A stretch of 64,000 bases of DNA, taken from NCBI GenBank assembly GCA_019279435.1, contig JAAALK010000287.1, positions 67,273,144 through 67,337,143 of the forward strand, read 5' to 3'. Below the pieces are notes generated by a model. That model was not told where the DNA came from, did not search any database, and worked only from the letters and a program-made list of their open reading frames with translations. This document shows, one piece after another, positions 33,444-44,840 of the stretch. The first letter of the stretch is position 1, and every line of letters begins with the position of its first letter. A program made the translations under genes and the position numbers. Source of the stretch: Zizania palustris. Taxonomy: Eukaryota; Streptophyta; Magnoliopsida; Poales; Poaceae.

Positions 33444-34256
33444 CTATGGTAGCTCAGGGGACGACTCGATCACGGGCTCGCGGGAGACGGTCGGGGTCGA
33501 GGAACTGGATGGTCCTGCGGGTGGAGCACTACGGGAAATCCTCTTGGGCTTCACTGTGGGGATTCGAAGGGGTTTCTTCTTGCGAGGCAGAAGAGGTGCG
33601 ATCTCCTCAAGATCCTTCTTCAAGTCTTTGAGCTGCTGGCGGAGCTGGGTATTGACCATGGCGCCTTGGCGTAGAAGCTCGTTCTGACGCCTCAATTCTT
33701 CCACCTCGAGGGTCAGCTGGGGGTTCTGCTGGACTTGTCGACGGAGCTCAGCATTCTCGCGGGCTAGGTTCTCTGAAGTGTGACGGTAGAAGTCGATGGT
33801 GTCGTGCTGGCTGTCTGCGTCGAGGACGGCCTCTGTGTGGAGGTTGTCCATGGCCTCCAAGAGTCTCATGGTGCGGGTGATGGCGGAACTGCTCTTTGTG
33901 AGGGGACTGATGTAGATGCTGCGGTGACTCCCGGGTGTGCGCATGGGCATGAAGCGGTAGATGGTGTCACGGAGGTGGCAGTCGTAGACCAGTCGAAGTT
34001 CGGCGAGGGACTGAAGAGCGGCTCGCTGGCTGGCCACCACGAAGGAAGGTCCTCCAACTCCATGGGTGTAGAAGGGTGGCTGCGTGGAGGAGGGGCGGAT
34101 AACAACCGTGACCTCGCAGTAGCTCTCGTTCGCATCGGGAAAGATCCCGTGGAACACAGGCTCATGGGGAAACCCCAAGAAGTCGACGAGCACGCGAAGT
34201 TCGCGGATGAATCCGGCCTCATCATGAAGAGTCCCGCTCATGGTATGGACCGGCAT
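33444..34256 (-). CDS. Element G upstream ORF of 270 codons, coiled coil, unknown function
   Basis: Intact ORF, first after the primer site on the element strand, about 130 bp downstream of it; ATG at 34256. Residues 1-130 contain a compact region (VLVDFLGFPHEPVFHGIF, SQRAALQSLAELRLVYDC). Residues 155-220 form a Leu/Glu/Gln coiled coil (NAELRRQVQQ, LTLEVEELRRQNELLRQ). A basic tail (LLPRKKKPLRIPTVKPKR) precedes a Ser/Pro-rich end. I recognise no named domain. Some grass gypsy elements (for example the RIRE3/RIRE8 type) carry an extra ORF before gag, and this may be that kind; I cannot confirm homology here. Being intact in a young element, it could be expressed. Confidence 0.6.
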   Translation of the reverse strand: MPVHTMSGTLHDEAGFIRELRVLVDFLGFPHEPVFHGIFPDANESYCEVTVVIRPSSTQPPFYTHGVGGPSFVVASQRAALQSLAELRLVYDCHLRDTIYRFMPMRTPGSHRSIYISPLTKSSSAITRTMRLLEAMDNLHTEAVLDADSQHDTIDFYRHTSENLARENAELRRQVQQNPQLTLEVEELRRQNELLRQGAMVNTQLRQQLKDLKKDLEEIAPLLPRKKKPLRIPTVKPKRISRSAPPAGPSSSSTPTVSREPVIESSPELP

Positions 34257-34382
34257 CTACAAAAGAGAGAAAAATTTTGTGAAAACCTCGGAAGATGAGA
34301 GGATAAGTGATCTTTTGTAAAATATAGTGAATATATATATAAGTCCTAAGGTCAGGTCTGTTTGGCTTCCTACAGTCAAGTC

Positions 34383-34395
34383 GGCTCTGATACCA
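34383..34395 (-). promoter_or_regulatory. Primer binding site of element G
   Basis: TGGTATCAGAGCC on the minus strand, three bases after the LTR; complementary to initiator methionine tRNA. It fixes the orientation of G as minus. Confidence 0.9.
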
Positions 34396-34398
34396 TCT

Positions 34399-37300
34399 TG
34401 TCGCGCCCCGATTTAATAAATCAGGACTTTATTGAAATTCCATAGAAAATCAATAAAACAAGACGTTCATCATGCGACCACGTACAATACGGCAATCATT
34501 CACGGTTCGTAGACCGCATTAATACAAAAGTGAATAAAGATGAAGAGAAACTAATAAAACAAGGGTCCTAGATGAACGCCTCCTTCCAGTCTCGCCTTGA
34601 CTGGGTCGCTACTCCAGACCTTCATCCTCCTCGTAGTAGACGGGCTCTGATGTTGTAAGTCAACGGGGTGAGTACTGATGTACTCAGCAAGCCACCGAAT
34701 GCAAATATAATGCAAGGTAATAACAAGGGAGATAGTGGCTAATTTTGCGGAAGCAGCATAATTGTAAAGCTTTAAATGAGAGCAATTTATTAGTACGGAA
34801 AAGTAAACATGTGCATGTGTATCATCATCTTCTAACTCGAGGGGTACAGTCACCCCACCTCGCTCAACAGTCCTTACGTGCCATGAATAACTTGCACACT
34901 CAAACAATTGTAAACTAACTGCGAGTAGTCACACAACCCGCCCTTGACCGTGGGCTCGGCTTTTCGAAAAGATTAAATTACTCTGATCAGAGATGTACCA
35001 CTGTACCCACAAGGCACGCACTCATCACCTACACCGAAGTGTAACGAGATGACCCATCACACGGGAACTCGTGCCAAAACCTTCCATATGGTTCCCTCCG
35101 ACTCCACAACACCCTCTTATGGGTTTCGTATCGTGTCTCGACGTGTCGAGTGCTCACCATACCCCCCCTTGAGCCTTCTTTGGTACAAGTCGCCCGCAGG
35201 CTAGCCCCTTGCCCCCTCCACTATGGTGCATAGAGCCGAAGAGTTCCACACTTCCAGTTAGGACTTACCCATTAGACTTGTGGTTGGTACGGAAGTGCTT
35301 TGCAACAGATCCCGCAGACCGGTCCTTATAGTGCCCCGGGTGCGACAAACCAGTGCCCGAGCTTGCACCCGGAACCCACCATACTTATAACCTAGCCAAC
35401 TCCAACAGAGTCCAGAGACGAGAATAACAGGGAAATACATATACAGAATCCAGCTATCTACGACTCGTTCTTTTTAACCTATAGCAGTTGTGCCGGTACA
35501 TTGGGCACTAGCTAATATTTTAATAGTAGAGTGACAAGGAGTTAAGGCTCAATAAGCATGGCTTGGGTTTGCACACAAGGACAGGGATCTAATAAATATA
35601 AGTGTAAGGCTTGAGTATTTGACTAATGCAATATTAACCTATGGGTTATAGCGATAAGTTATTAAAACATGGGCTCAATAATGATCAACTGTTTCCACAG
35701 AGGTGGTCGATGACTTGCCTTGATCTGCAAAGGGTGAAGGTGGAACCTCGGGATAGAACTCCGGATCTTCGACGACGTCGTAGTCTTCTCGATACGGAAA
35801 AGTAAATAAAGCATTCAATAAACAATCCAAAACAATCAATCATACTAACATACATGTTTATGTTGGATAAAGTAAAGGAGATAGAGTCTTAACTTTTAGG
35901 GATTTGTTACTTAAACATTTAATATTAATTTTTAATGAGATTCCTAAATTTTATAACTTGATGTAATTATTTTTCCTAAGGGGGTTTTATTTTTCCCTTT
36001 TTAAAGTTGTAGTAAAAAGGTATTGAATAACCTTATTGTAGTAAGAATACTGGACTTAAGTTATTAGGTTACCTGAGGTTATTATATAAATTTTTAGGAT
36101 ATTTTCCTAAAGGGTTGACTTCTTTTTAAATGCATTAATTACATGTCCTAAAAAGGGCCTTTGTAATATTATTTAATAGATTAAAGTGGACAAGATGAAT
36201 ATTCTATTTTTATTAAAAACAGTGAACTCAAGTTGTTAGGTTTTCTAAAGTTATTATATAAGTTGTCATGACATTTTTATAAAGTGTTTAACTTCTAGTT
36301 TATGAATTACTTAATTATCCTACAAGGGTTTTTGCAACATTAGTTAATAGATTAAAGTGAGCATAGTGAACATGTTTATTTTTGTTGTATTAAAACAGTA
36401 GAACAAAGTCATTAAGTCCTCTGAATTTATTATATAGTTTTTCATAATATTTTTGTAGGGCGTTGTATTTCCATTATATGAATTAATCACTTATTTTAAA
36501 GGGTCTTGGAAATGGTGGTTAGTAAATTAAAATGAGCAAAATGAATTATTATATTTTTATTGGCTTATAAACAGTGTACTGGATTCAACATATCATCTAA
36601 AATCATTATATAAACTTCTAAGAGTTCTTCTGTATTATTTAAATGGAATATTAATTAAACCCTAAAGGGGTCTTAGGAAGGTTAATTAACAAAATGTCAT
36701 GGATAACATGGTCATTCCATTTTTATTGTGTTAATAACAGTGAAATAGAGCCATTATATCTTCTGATATTACTTTATAAATTTTTAAGGGTTTATCTGAT
36801 TTATTTAATTGAAATATTAATTAATTCCTAAAGGGGACTTTTCTTTACTATTTAATAAGATTATTATGTGCCAAATAAACATATTTTTTTTATTGCATAA
36901 AAGTGTAGAGGATAAAGAGACAAATTTTCCAGAATTAAAATGGTGAAGTTTGGAGTTAATTTGAGCAAGATATGAATTTTGGAAATTTAAACAATTTTTC
37001 TGAATTATTTTTAATCCTGAAAACAGCTGCGGGTCCACGGTGAGCCAGGTCCACCATGGACCCGCGCACTGTGCGCTGCACCGGTTAGATCTGGACCGTC
37101 CGATCCAGATCGGGCGGCCAGATGCGAGGCGGGGCACTTAAATGGAGATCGACGGCTCACAACCCTCGATACCCCTTCGGCTAGGATCAAGGGCCAGGAT
37201 TAAATCCGTGGCTGATCTAATCTCAGCCGTCCCTTCGCGATCGCACGGCGGAGCGCGCGTCTGGTACGTACGCGGCACGGGGAAGACAGGCGTCTTCGTC

Positions 37301-38489
37301 TCCGGCTCCGGCGGCGCACGGGTGGGAGCAGGGCGACGGCGACGAGGGTCCTATGCCCTAGGCGATGGCGAAAATGGACAGAGGGGCATGAGAGGGTTCT
37401 CGGCATACCGGTGGCGATGAGGATGGAGTCGTGGCGGTGGCCGGCGACGAGGAGAGGGCGACGGAGCGTCTCAGGTTCACCGGTGGCGTCGGGCTCCGGC
37501 GGTGTTCTTGCCCAACGGAGGTGGGGCCGAGGCAGAGGGCGTGGTGGCGGTCCTGGTGGAGGCGACGACGAGGGCCGCGAGGGCACGAAATGCCGGCGAG
37601 AGCTTGCCGGAGCCGAAACAGAGGGAAAGGGGAATATTTTGATGGCGGCGCTTCTGGGATGCGATGGCTAAGGTGATCTAGGCATGGGTGGATTGCGGCG
37701 GTGTCCAGGGTTCTTATAGGGGGCTCGCCGGCGTTGAATTGGAATGCAATCGGTGAAATCCCGAGGAGGATTCCCATCCATCTCCGGCGAACTTCCATGG
37801 GCACGGATCCTTACCAAACATGGCGAAACCGCGTGGGAAAACGAGGGAAGTGGATCACCGGCGTTCGGGGAAGGGGATCCCGTGCGCGATTTGGCGGATC
37901 CGGCCGGCCGGCGATGGTTTTAGGTAAGGGGTCGTCGGGAAAGGGAAGGGGAGAGATCCCCTTCCTTTGTTGAAGACGAAGCTGATATGTGGGGGCCACA
38001 TGTCAGTGGGCGACGACGAGGGCACACGTGCCGACATGCGGGCCCGGGATGGCAGAGGTGAGCGGGAGGCTGCTAGGTGGGCCTGGCAGGGCGTCCGCGG
38101 AGGAGAGAGGGAGGGGTTTGGCGCCGACAGGTGGGTCCCGCCTGTCGGTGGGCGCGGCTAGAATGGGCTGGGCCGAAAGGCTTTCGGAGGGGAAACAGGG
38201 GTTGCGGCCTATCAAGATTAAAAACTCATTTTTCAATTAAAATAATTCCAGAAATTCAAATATTTGTTTAAGGCTTGAAGATCTGTTGGAAAAATTTTGT
38301 AAAAATTCTCAAAAATATTTCTTGGCTTCTAGTTTATCCCATAAAATTTCCAAGTCCAGATTTTGGATATTTGTCTCTGTTTGGCTTTAATAGGACTCTT
38401 TTAGGATTTTCTTTAATAACAAAATTCAGAAATTCATTTAATATTATTTTTCCTTTATTTTATTCCCTTTTAATTTTGGGGCTGTTACA
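34399..38489 (-). repeat. 5' LTR of element G
   Basis: 4091 bp, the same length as the 3' copy. A candidate TATA box CTATAAGAA (37711-37719, minus) lies about 770 bp into the LTR, giving a predicted R-U5 leader of about 3.3 kb before the primer site, unusually long. Sequence at the start repeats that at 27749. Confidence 0.93.
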
Positions 38490-40322
38490 GGCAAGCACAA
38501 CATCTCTTCCTTCAACAAGGGCAAGCCGAAGACCAGATTCTTCAAGAAGGCCCTGAAGGACTACCGGCGAGAGAACAAGAAGCGCGACAAGGCCTTCTTC
38601 GCCGAGATGGAGAAGAGCTACTCCAAGCAGTCCGCATCTTCTTCCTCTTCATCAAGCTCAAGCGATAAGGAGATTGTCATCAAGAAGGGGAAGGACAAGG
38701 ATGATTCGGCGGGCCTCTGCTTCATGGCTTTTGGGGACAGACCGAAGAATCACTCACACCAGCGCCGAAGATCCCGCAAGAGCTTCTGCTCAATGGCTCT
38801 TGGGGATAAGGAAGAAAAGAGCTCCTTTGATGACTCCGACGACGACAACGAAAAGGTATCATCTTATGAGCGTGAAATTGTTGATTTACTTGAGAGCAAT
38901 CGTCAGGAGTTAAAGTATCGGGAAAAACTGCTTAGGGGGGCTAAGAAAAGGATAGACGAGTTAGAGAGTGAGCTTGCCATGGCCAACGGCAGAATTGAGA
39001 GTCTATCTTCTTCCCCTTGCTTGGGTGATAGCAGTGAGTGCCCGAAGTGTGAGGTGCTTCTGTGTGACCTGTCGACTCTGAAGTCCAGGTACACAGAAAG
39101 GGTTGATGAGAGGGACGCTTTGGCCACTGAGCTTGAAAGCACTCAGCTAGAGCTGAAAGATGCTCAAGCCACTGTCGTCGCACCCTGCGCTGATTGCCCA
39201 TCTCATCTAGCTGTCTTAGCTGAGCTGAAAGCCAAGGGCGATGAGCTTTTAGGAGATTTGGAGAGAGTGAGAGCTGAGCTAGCACAGACTAGGCTAGAGC
39301 TTGAGACACTGTCAGTTCCACCCACTGTCTGTGAGAACTGCCTATCTCTTAGAATGGAGTTGATTAAGCTGAAAGCCGAGAAGTCTGTTCAAGTAGAGAG
39401 TGAGTGTGAGACCTGCTTGTCTCAGGTGGAGTTTCTAGCTTCCTTGAGAGAGGAGCTAGCAGATTCTCAGAATGAGAACTTTTACCTCCGTTCTATCCTG
39501 AGTTGGATCAGTGCCAGAGAGCCTCAGCTCGGCATGATGATCCAGCAGTTCAAGAGGCAGGATGGGTTTGGAGTAGGTTATACCTACACCAAGGCTGACT
39601 TTGAGAGTGCCATTAGCCGGGCAGTGGAGTGGAGTAAAATGACTCCAGAGCAGAGGTATCCCAAGACTCACTCCACTGAGTCTTCCCAGGCTTGTCAGCC
39701 CAAGGATGGAGTGATCCATGAACCACCTAAAGCTCCAACCAAGAAACCTATCTGGGTCCCAAAGCCCAAACACCTCCACACTTCTCTTGACTCTCTTCCT
39801 GGACCCTCTCAACCCAAAAAGACTACACCGAACACCACTAAGACCAAGAATCACAAGCCTCGACCACACCCCAAGAATCCCACCTATCATTGTGAGTACT
39901 GTAAGAGAGACGTGCATCTTGCGGAGTTTTGCTTCAGGAGGAAGAGGGTTGAGAGAGCAGAGAGGGCTCGTGGTGGTCAGGAGCAGTTCTACCAGCAGGG
40001 TGTTAGACTGAGGGTTCCTCGACGCAGGGAGAGGCTGGAGGCCAGGCCGCGTCGTGTAGGTGGTGGTAGGGGAGACGACTTTCATGCCCGTGCTCTAGAT
40101 GGTGGTGTTTGTTCCGGCAGAGCTCCAGGTCATGTTGGCTACGGTCCTGGACCTCGTGGACGAGGCTTTAGGCAGAACCGAGGACCGCACTTTGAGCCGC
40201 GTTTTGGTCCGAACTCTCATGATGATTTTTGCTTTCCGTCTTTTGAGCAGATGGCTCGACACTGGTTTAGCTCTTTTGATAAACCTGGTGCCGGACCATT
40301 TGCTCCCACTTACAGCCACTGA
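38490..40322 (+). pseudogene. gag: Copia C gag, second part
   Basis: Continues the gag frame of 27343-27748 without a shift (GKHNISSFNKGKPKTRFFKK) and ends at TGA 40320-40322. It contains Ser-rich and acidic tracts and about 250 residues of coiled coil broken by C-x-x-C pairs (CPKCEVLLC, CADCPSHL, CENCLSL, CETCLSQV). A second zinc knuckle, CEYCKRDVHLAEFC, and an Arg/Gly-rich tail (GGGRGDDFHARAL, PGPRGRGF) follow. SIRE-type elements are known for such long Gag proteins. Within this segment there is no stop. The four evenly spaced Cys pairs are conserved in part in B and D. Confidence 0.88.
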
Positions 40323-40324
40323 TT

Positions 40325-43300
40325 ATGCAGGATCGGAGACTGGAGGACGTTTGGATCATGGACTCAGGATGTTCTCGCCATATGACGGGACATCACAGAT
40401 GGTTCTCCAGTCTCACTCCCCCGAGCTCCAAAGAGTATATCACATTCGGGAACAGTGGTCAAGGGAAAGTAAGTGGCATTGGCTCAATTCACATTTCAGA
40501 TGACTTCTCTTTGAAGAATGTTGCTTTGGTTAAAAATTTGAACTTCAATTTGATTTCTGTTTCGCAACTTCTTGAGGATGGGTTGGAAGTGCGTTTTAAG
40601 AATGGCAATTCTTTTGTGTTTGATTCTAGAGGATCTTTGATTTGCCAGATTTTACCATTTGGTAAAGTTTTTCGAATTGACTTCTCTAGTTCTTTTGGCC
40701 CTTCTCGTTGTTTGATAGATGGATCTTCTTCTGAGCTCTGGAAGTGGCATAGGAGGTTAGGCCATTTGAGTTTTGATCTGCTAGTCAGGTTAAGCTCTAT
40801 GGACCTCATCCGAGGATTGCCCAAGCTTAAAATGGAGAAAGATCTAGTTTGTCATCCCTGTCGTCATGGGAAAATGGTTGCCGCTTCTCACTCACCTGTG
40901 ACTCAGGTGATGACTTCGTATCCGGGTGAGCTTTTACACCTGGACACTGTCGATCCAGCTCGCGTACGCTCAGTCGGTGGGAAGTGGTATGCGCTTGTCA
41001 TTGTTGATGACTTCTCTCGATTCTCGTGGGTTTTCTTTTTGGAGTCTAAGGATGAAACTTTTCAGTTTGTTCATGACCTGATTTTGAAGCTGAAGAATGA
41101 GAACAATGGTCGGATGCGAGCAATTCGCTCCGACAATGGCTCTGAGTTCAAGAACTCTCAGTTCGTCAGCTTCTGTAGTGATCAAGGTCTTGACCATCAG
41201 TTTTCTTCTCCTTACACTCCCCCACAGAACGGTGTTGTGGAACGAAAGAACCACACGCTAGTAGAGATGGCCAGGACGATGCTCGATGAGCACAGGACTC
41301 CTAGGCGCTTTTGGGCTGAAGCCATGAACATGGCTTGCTATCTGGCCAACCGCATTTTTCTTAGAGCTTACCTAGGTAAGACCTCATACGAGTTGCGGTT
41401 TGGGAGACAGCCCAAGGTGAGCCACTTGCGAGCGTTTGGCTGCAAGTGCTTTGTGCTCAAGAAGGGAGGGCATTTGGACAAGTTTGAGTCTCGTTGCTGG
41501 GATGTTCTTTTTCTTGGTTATGCATTGCATTATCGAGGTTTCCGTGTTTGGAAACTCAAAACCCAACAGCTTGTCGAGACTTGCGAAGTTTCATTTGATG
41601 AGTCCTTGCCTTCTTTAACTCCTTCTTTTGAGCTTTCTAGTGGTGATGAGCTTGGAGAGTCCATCTTCGAGGAAGATGAGGATACTCCAGCTGCTGATGA
41701 GGGTGGGCCTTCTGCACCCCCTGCAGAGCCCACACCTTCTGAGACTTCGACTGAGGATGAGGGTGGACCTCTGATCACTTCTTCCACTACGATCGAGCCC
41801 CCTCAGTCGAGTCCAGAGGTGCCAGCTGCTGACTCCGGTGAGGTGACTTCAGATCACCAGGGAACCCGAGCAGTTCAGCGTGACCATCCCTCAGAGCTCA
41901 TCATAGGTGATTTGACTAAGAGAACTTTGCGTTCATCTAATGCCTCTCTTGCTGTGTTTGCTGAATCTGCTTTTGTTGCATCTTTTGAGCCCAGAGATGT
42001 TTCTCATGCTCTTTCAGATTCAAATTGGATTAATGCTATGCAAGAAGAGCTTGAGAATTTTGTCCGCAATCGGGTTTGGACATTAGTTGAGCCGCCACCA
42101 GGATGCAACCCCATAGGCACCAAGTGGGTATTTAAGAACAAACAAGGTGAAGATGGGGTTGTGGTGCGCAACAAAGCTCGACTAGTGCCTAGGGTTTTTG
42201 CCAAAAAGAGGGTATTGATTTTGAAGAAACTTTCGCCCCTGTAGCCCGTCTTGAGTCCATTCGCATTCTCTTAGCTTTTGCCGCTTCGAAGGGTTTTAAG
42301 CTTTTTCAAATGGACGTTAAGAGTGCTTTTCTGAACGGGTTCATAGAGGAGGAAGTTTATGTTAGGCAGCCCCCCGGCTTTGAGAACCCTAAGTTTCCTC
42401 GACATGTTTTTAAGCTGCAAAAGGCTTTATATGGGTTGAAGCAAGCCCCCAGGGCTTGGTATGACCGGTTGAAGCAGTTTTTGTTGGGGAAGGGCTTTGT
42501 GATGGGTTCAGTGGATAAAACTCTCTTCTTGCTCAGAGTTGCTTCAGATTTTTTAGTCGCTCAGATTTACGTGGACGATATTATTTTTGGCGGTACTACT
42601 AATGATCTTGTGTCCAAGTTTTCTGAGCAGATACACAGTGAGTTTGAGATGAGCCTCATGGGTGAGCTCAAGTATTTCTTAGGGCTCCAGATTAAGCAGA
42701 CCAAGGATGGCACCTTCATCCACCAAAGTAAGTACACTCGTGACATGTTGAAAAAATTTGACTTTGGTGGTGAACTGAAGCCGCAGATGACCCCGATGGG
42801 CACATCTGGGGGTCTGGACAAGGACGAGAGCGGCGTCAAGGTCAATGAGAGAGAGTTTCGAGGGATGATCGGTTCGTTGTTGTACTTGACGGCGACCAGA
42901 CTGGACATTCAGTTCGCCGTGGGACTTTGCGCGCGTTTTCAGTCTTCACCACGCGCGTCTCACCGGCAGGCTGTCAAGCGCATCTTCATGTATCTCACTT
43001 ATGCGCACGATCTTGGTCTTTTCTATTCAGCTTCATCATCTCTCGATTTATCTGGCTTTTCGGATGCCGATTTTGGTGGGTGCCGGTTGGATCGCAAGTC
43101 GACTTCTGGTACTTGCCAGTTTCTTGGTTCGTCTCTTGTCTCTTGGTCTTCTCGAAAGCAATCTGGAGTTGCTCTTTCGACCACTGAGGCTGAGTATGTA
43201 GCTGCTGCTAGCTGCCGCTCACAGTTGGTTTGGATGATTTCCACTTTGCGAGATTTTGGGTTGTTCTTTCCTACCAGGGTTCCACTATTTTGCGATAGCA

Positions 43301-43518
43301 CCAGTGCAATTAGTGTAGGGAAAAACCCGTGTCTCCATTCAAAAACCAAACACATTGATGTGCGCTTTCATTTCCTGCGGGATCAATATGAGAAAGGTGT
43401 CATTGACCTTATTCATGTTGATACCCATCATCAGTTGGCTGACATTTTCACCAAACCCCAAGATCAGTCTACCTTTGAGCGTTTACGAGGGGATTTGGGT
43501 GTTGTGTATCCTTTCTAG
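40325..43518 (+). pseudogene. pol: Copia C pol (protease, integrase, RT, RNase H), one frameshift
   Basis: Begins two bases after the gag stop in another frame. Protease: WIMDSGCSRHMTG. Integrase: HHCC zinc finger (KWHRRLGHLSFDLL, LVCHPCRHG), catalytic Asp in GELLHLDTVD, Asp in AIRSDNGSEFKN, Glu in PQNGVVERKNH. RT: WVFKNKQGEDG, FQMDVKSAFLNGF, an intact QIYVDDIIFGG. RNase H: DADFGGCRLDRKSTSG, ALSTTEAEYVAA, KTKHIDVRFHFLRD; end QLADIFTKPQD. A single-base deletion near 42186-42192 (after RNKARLV) splits it into 40325-42244 and a frame reading on to 43518. All catalytic residues are otherwise present, so C was disabled by few changes. Confidence 0.93.
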
Positions 43519-44826
43519 GATATTTTGCGTCAGTTTTCTTTCTTCTTTTACTCTTTTCTTGAGTCTTTTTGTGTGTGTTCATATCTTGCATATTAACATA
43601 TCACACTTTAGAGCTGCTTCTGTTATATGATTGAACTGCTTTACTTATTCTAGCAGGTACATGCTTTTGAATACTTGTCAATGATCATGCTTTGGTTCAG
43701 TTCACTTGATATGTCTGATATTTGTCATATGCATGGCTTTTATGCTTTAAAACTTGAAAAAATGATCACCATTGCTTCTGGTAACTAGCATGTGTAGGCT
43801 GAATGTTTTTGCTATCTGTTACATGACTTGTAGCTAGTTCTTGGCTTAGATGCAAACATGCAACTTGGACATCCTTCTGCTTTAAAACATGGAAATGTGT
43901 ATAAACATCAAGAAAAATGAAAATTCCATGCCTCTTTATGCATAACTTGCAAAGATCTAGGTGGGTTTGCTTTATCGCATTGCATTGTTCTGGACTGCGT
44001 ACCATAGCACTTTGGTATGAACTGGGACAATGTAGTGTATGCCAAGACCAATGTCTTAAGCTTCTGATGGTCCAGTTCTGGCCTAGGCTTGACTTGGTCG
44101 GTCAGCATAAGGTTTGACACGCAAATAACCCCTGGCATAAATGAAAAAGAGAAAAGAAAAAGCTTGAAAATTGAAATGATAACCAGTTTGCTGAAGCACT
44201 TTGTTTAGGAAAATGCTTATCTTGGTAGATATCAGTTAGCTTTCGCATCTCATGCTTTACCTTGCTTGTTAACTGGAAAATGTGGTGATGCTTTTGTTTT
44301 GCTAAAATTGAAAATGCGTGCTAATGACTTTCTTTAGATATCATCTGTTGCACTGATCATGCCATGTATCGTAGACAGTATGTCTTTTGCTATATCTATT
44401 AGATGTTGTAATTGCAGTCAATCATATCTGAGAAGCATGCTTTCTACACTCCACATGCACCCCAGTTGCTTTCATTGCATATTTTGAGGGGGAGTTGCAT
44501 TTCAGGGGGAGTCTGTGTCTCTTTTGAGTGCTTGATGAGTTCACTTGTCAACAAGGGGGAGAAAATTTGGGATCAGAGTTTAAGGGGGGAGTTTTTATCT
44601 CGCTTGTTCTTACTCTGTTGATATCCTTGTTGTTCTGAAATAGCACTCATTTTGAGCTTTTACGTTTTGGTTAACCATAATGACCACTTCTTGCTTTTGT
44701 TCGGCTTTTGGTCATTAAGGTTAAACTTTTACTTTATTTTCTTCTTCTTTGTTTTCTTGTGCTTTGTTTTCGTGTTTCCACAGTTGTTTGCAGGAACTGA
44801 AGAGTTGAAGTGTTGACAATGCACTC
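43519..44826 (+). other. Non-coding 3' region of copia C with extra purine tracts
   Basis: 1.3 kb between RNase H and the PPT, with no envelope-like ORF. Besides the terminal PPT it contains G-runs GAGGGGGAG (44486-44494), AGGGGGAG (near 44504), AAGGGGGAGAAAA (near 44553) and AAGGGGGGAG (near 44582). Its reverse complement is shared with B at 22142-22636 and 10155-10777. Confidence 0.75.
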
Positions 44827-44840
44827 ATCAAGGGGGAGAT
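44827..44840 (+). promoter_or_regulatory. Polypurine tract of copia C
   Basis: ATCAAGGGGGAGAT immediately before the 3' LTR; plus-strand priming site. Confidence 0.9.

Larger units (their letters stand above)
27749..38489 (-). mobile_element. Non-autonomous large LTR element G (LARD-like)
   Basis: A minus-strand element of 10,741 bp with two 4091-bp LTRs and a perfect 5-bp duplication GGCAA (27744-27748 and 38490-38494) inside copia C gag. The internal region is only 2559 bp and encodes no protease, RT, RNase H or integrase. It has an initiator-Met primer site, a PPT and two ORFs. Very long LTRs with a short pol-less interior match the class called large retrotransposon derivatives. The TGTAACAGCCCC start and GGGGCGCGACA end resemble Ty3/gypsy chromovirus LTRs of grasses. 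About 20 LTR mismatches and no indels seen make it the youngest insertion here. Confidence 0.93.

Noticed and set aside
43519..44826. Envelope-like gene after pol in copia C
   Set aside because: SIRE-type elements can carry one, but no ORF longer than about 90 codons with a signal peptide or membrane segment is present.
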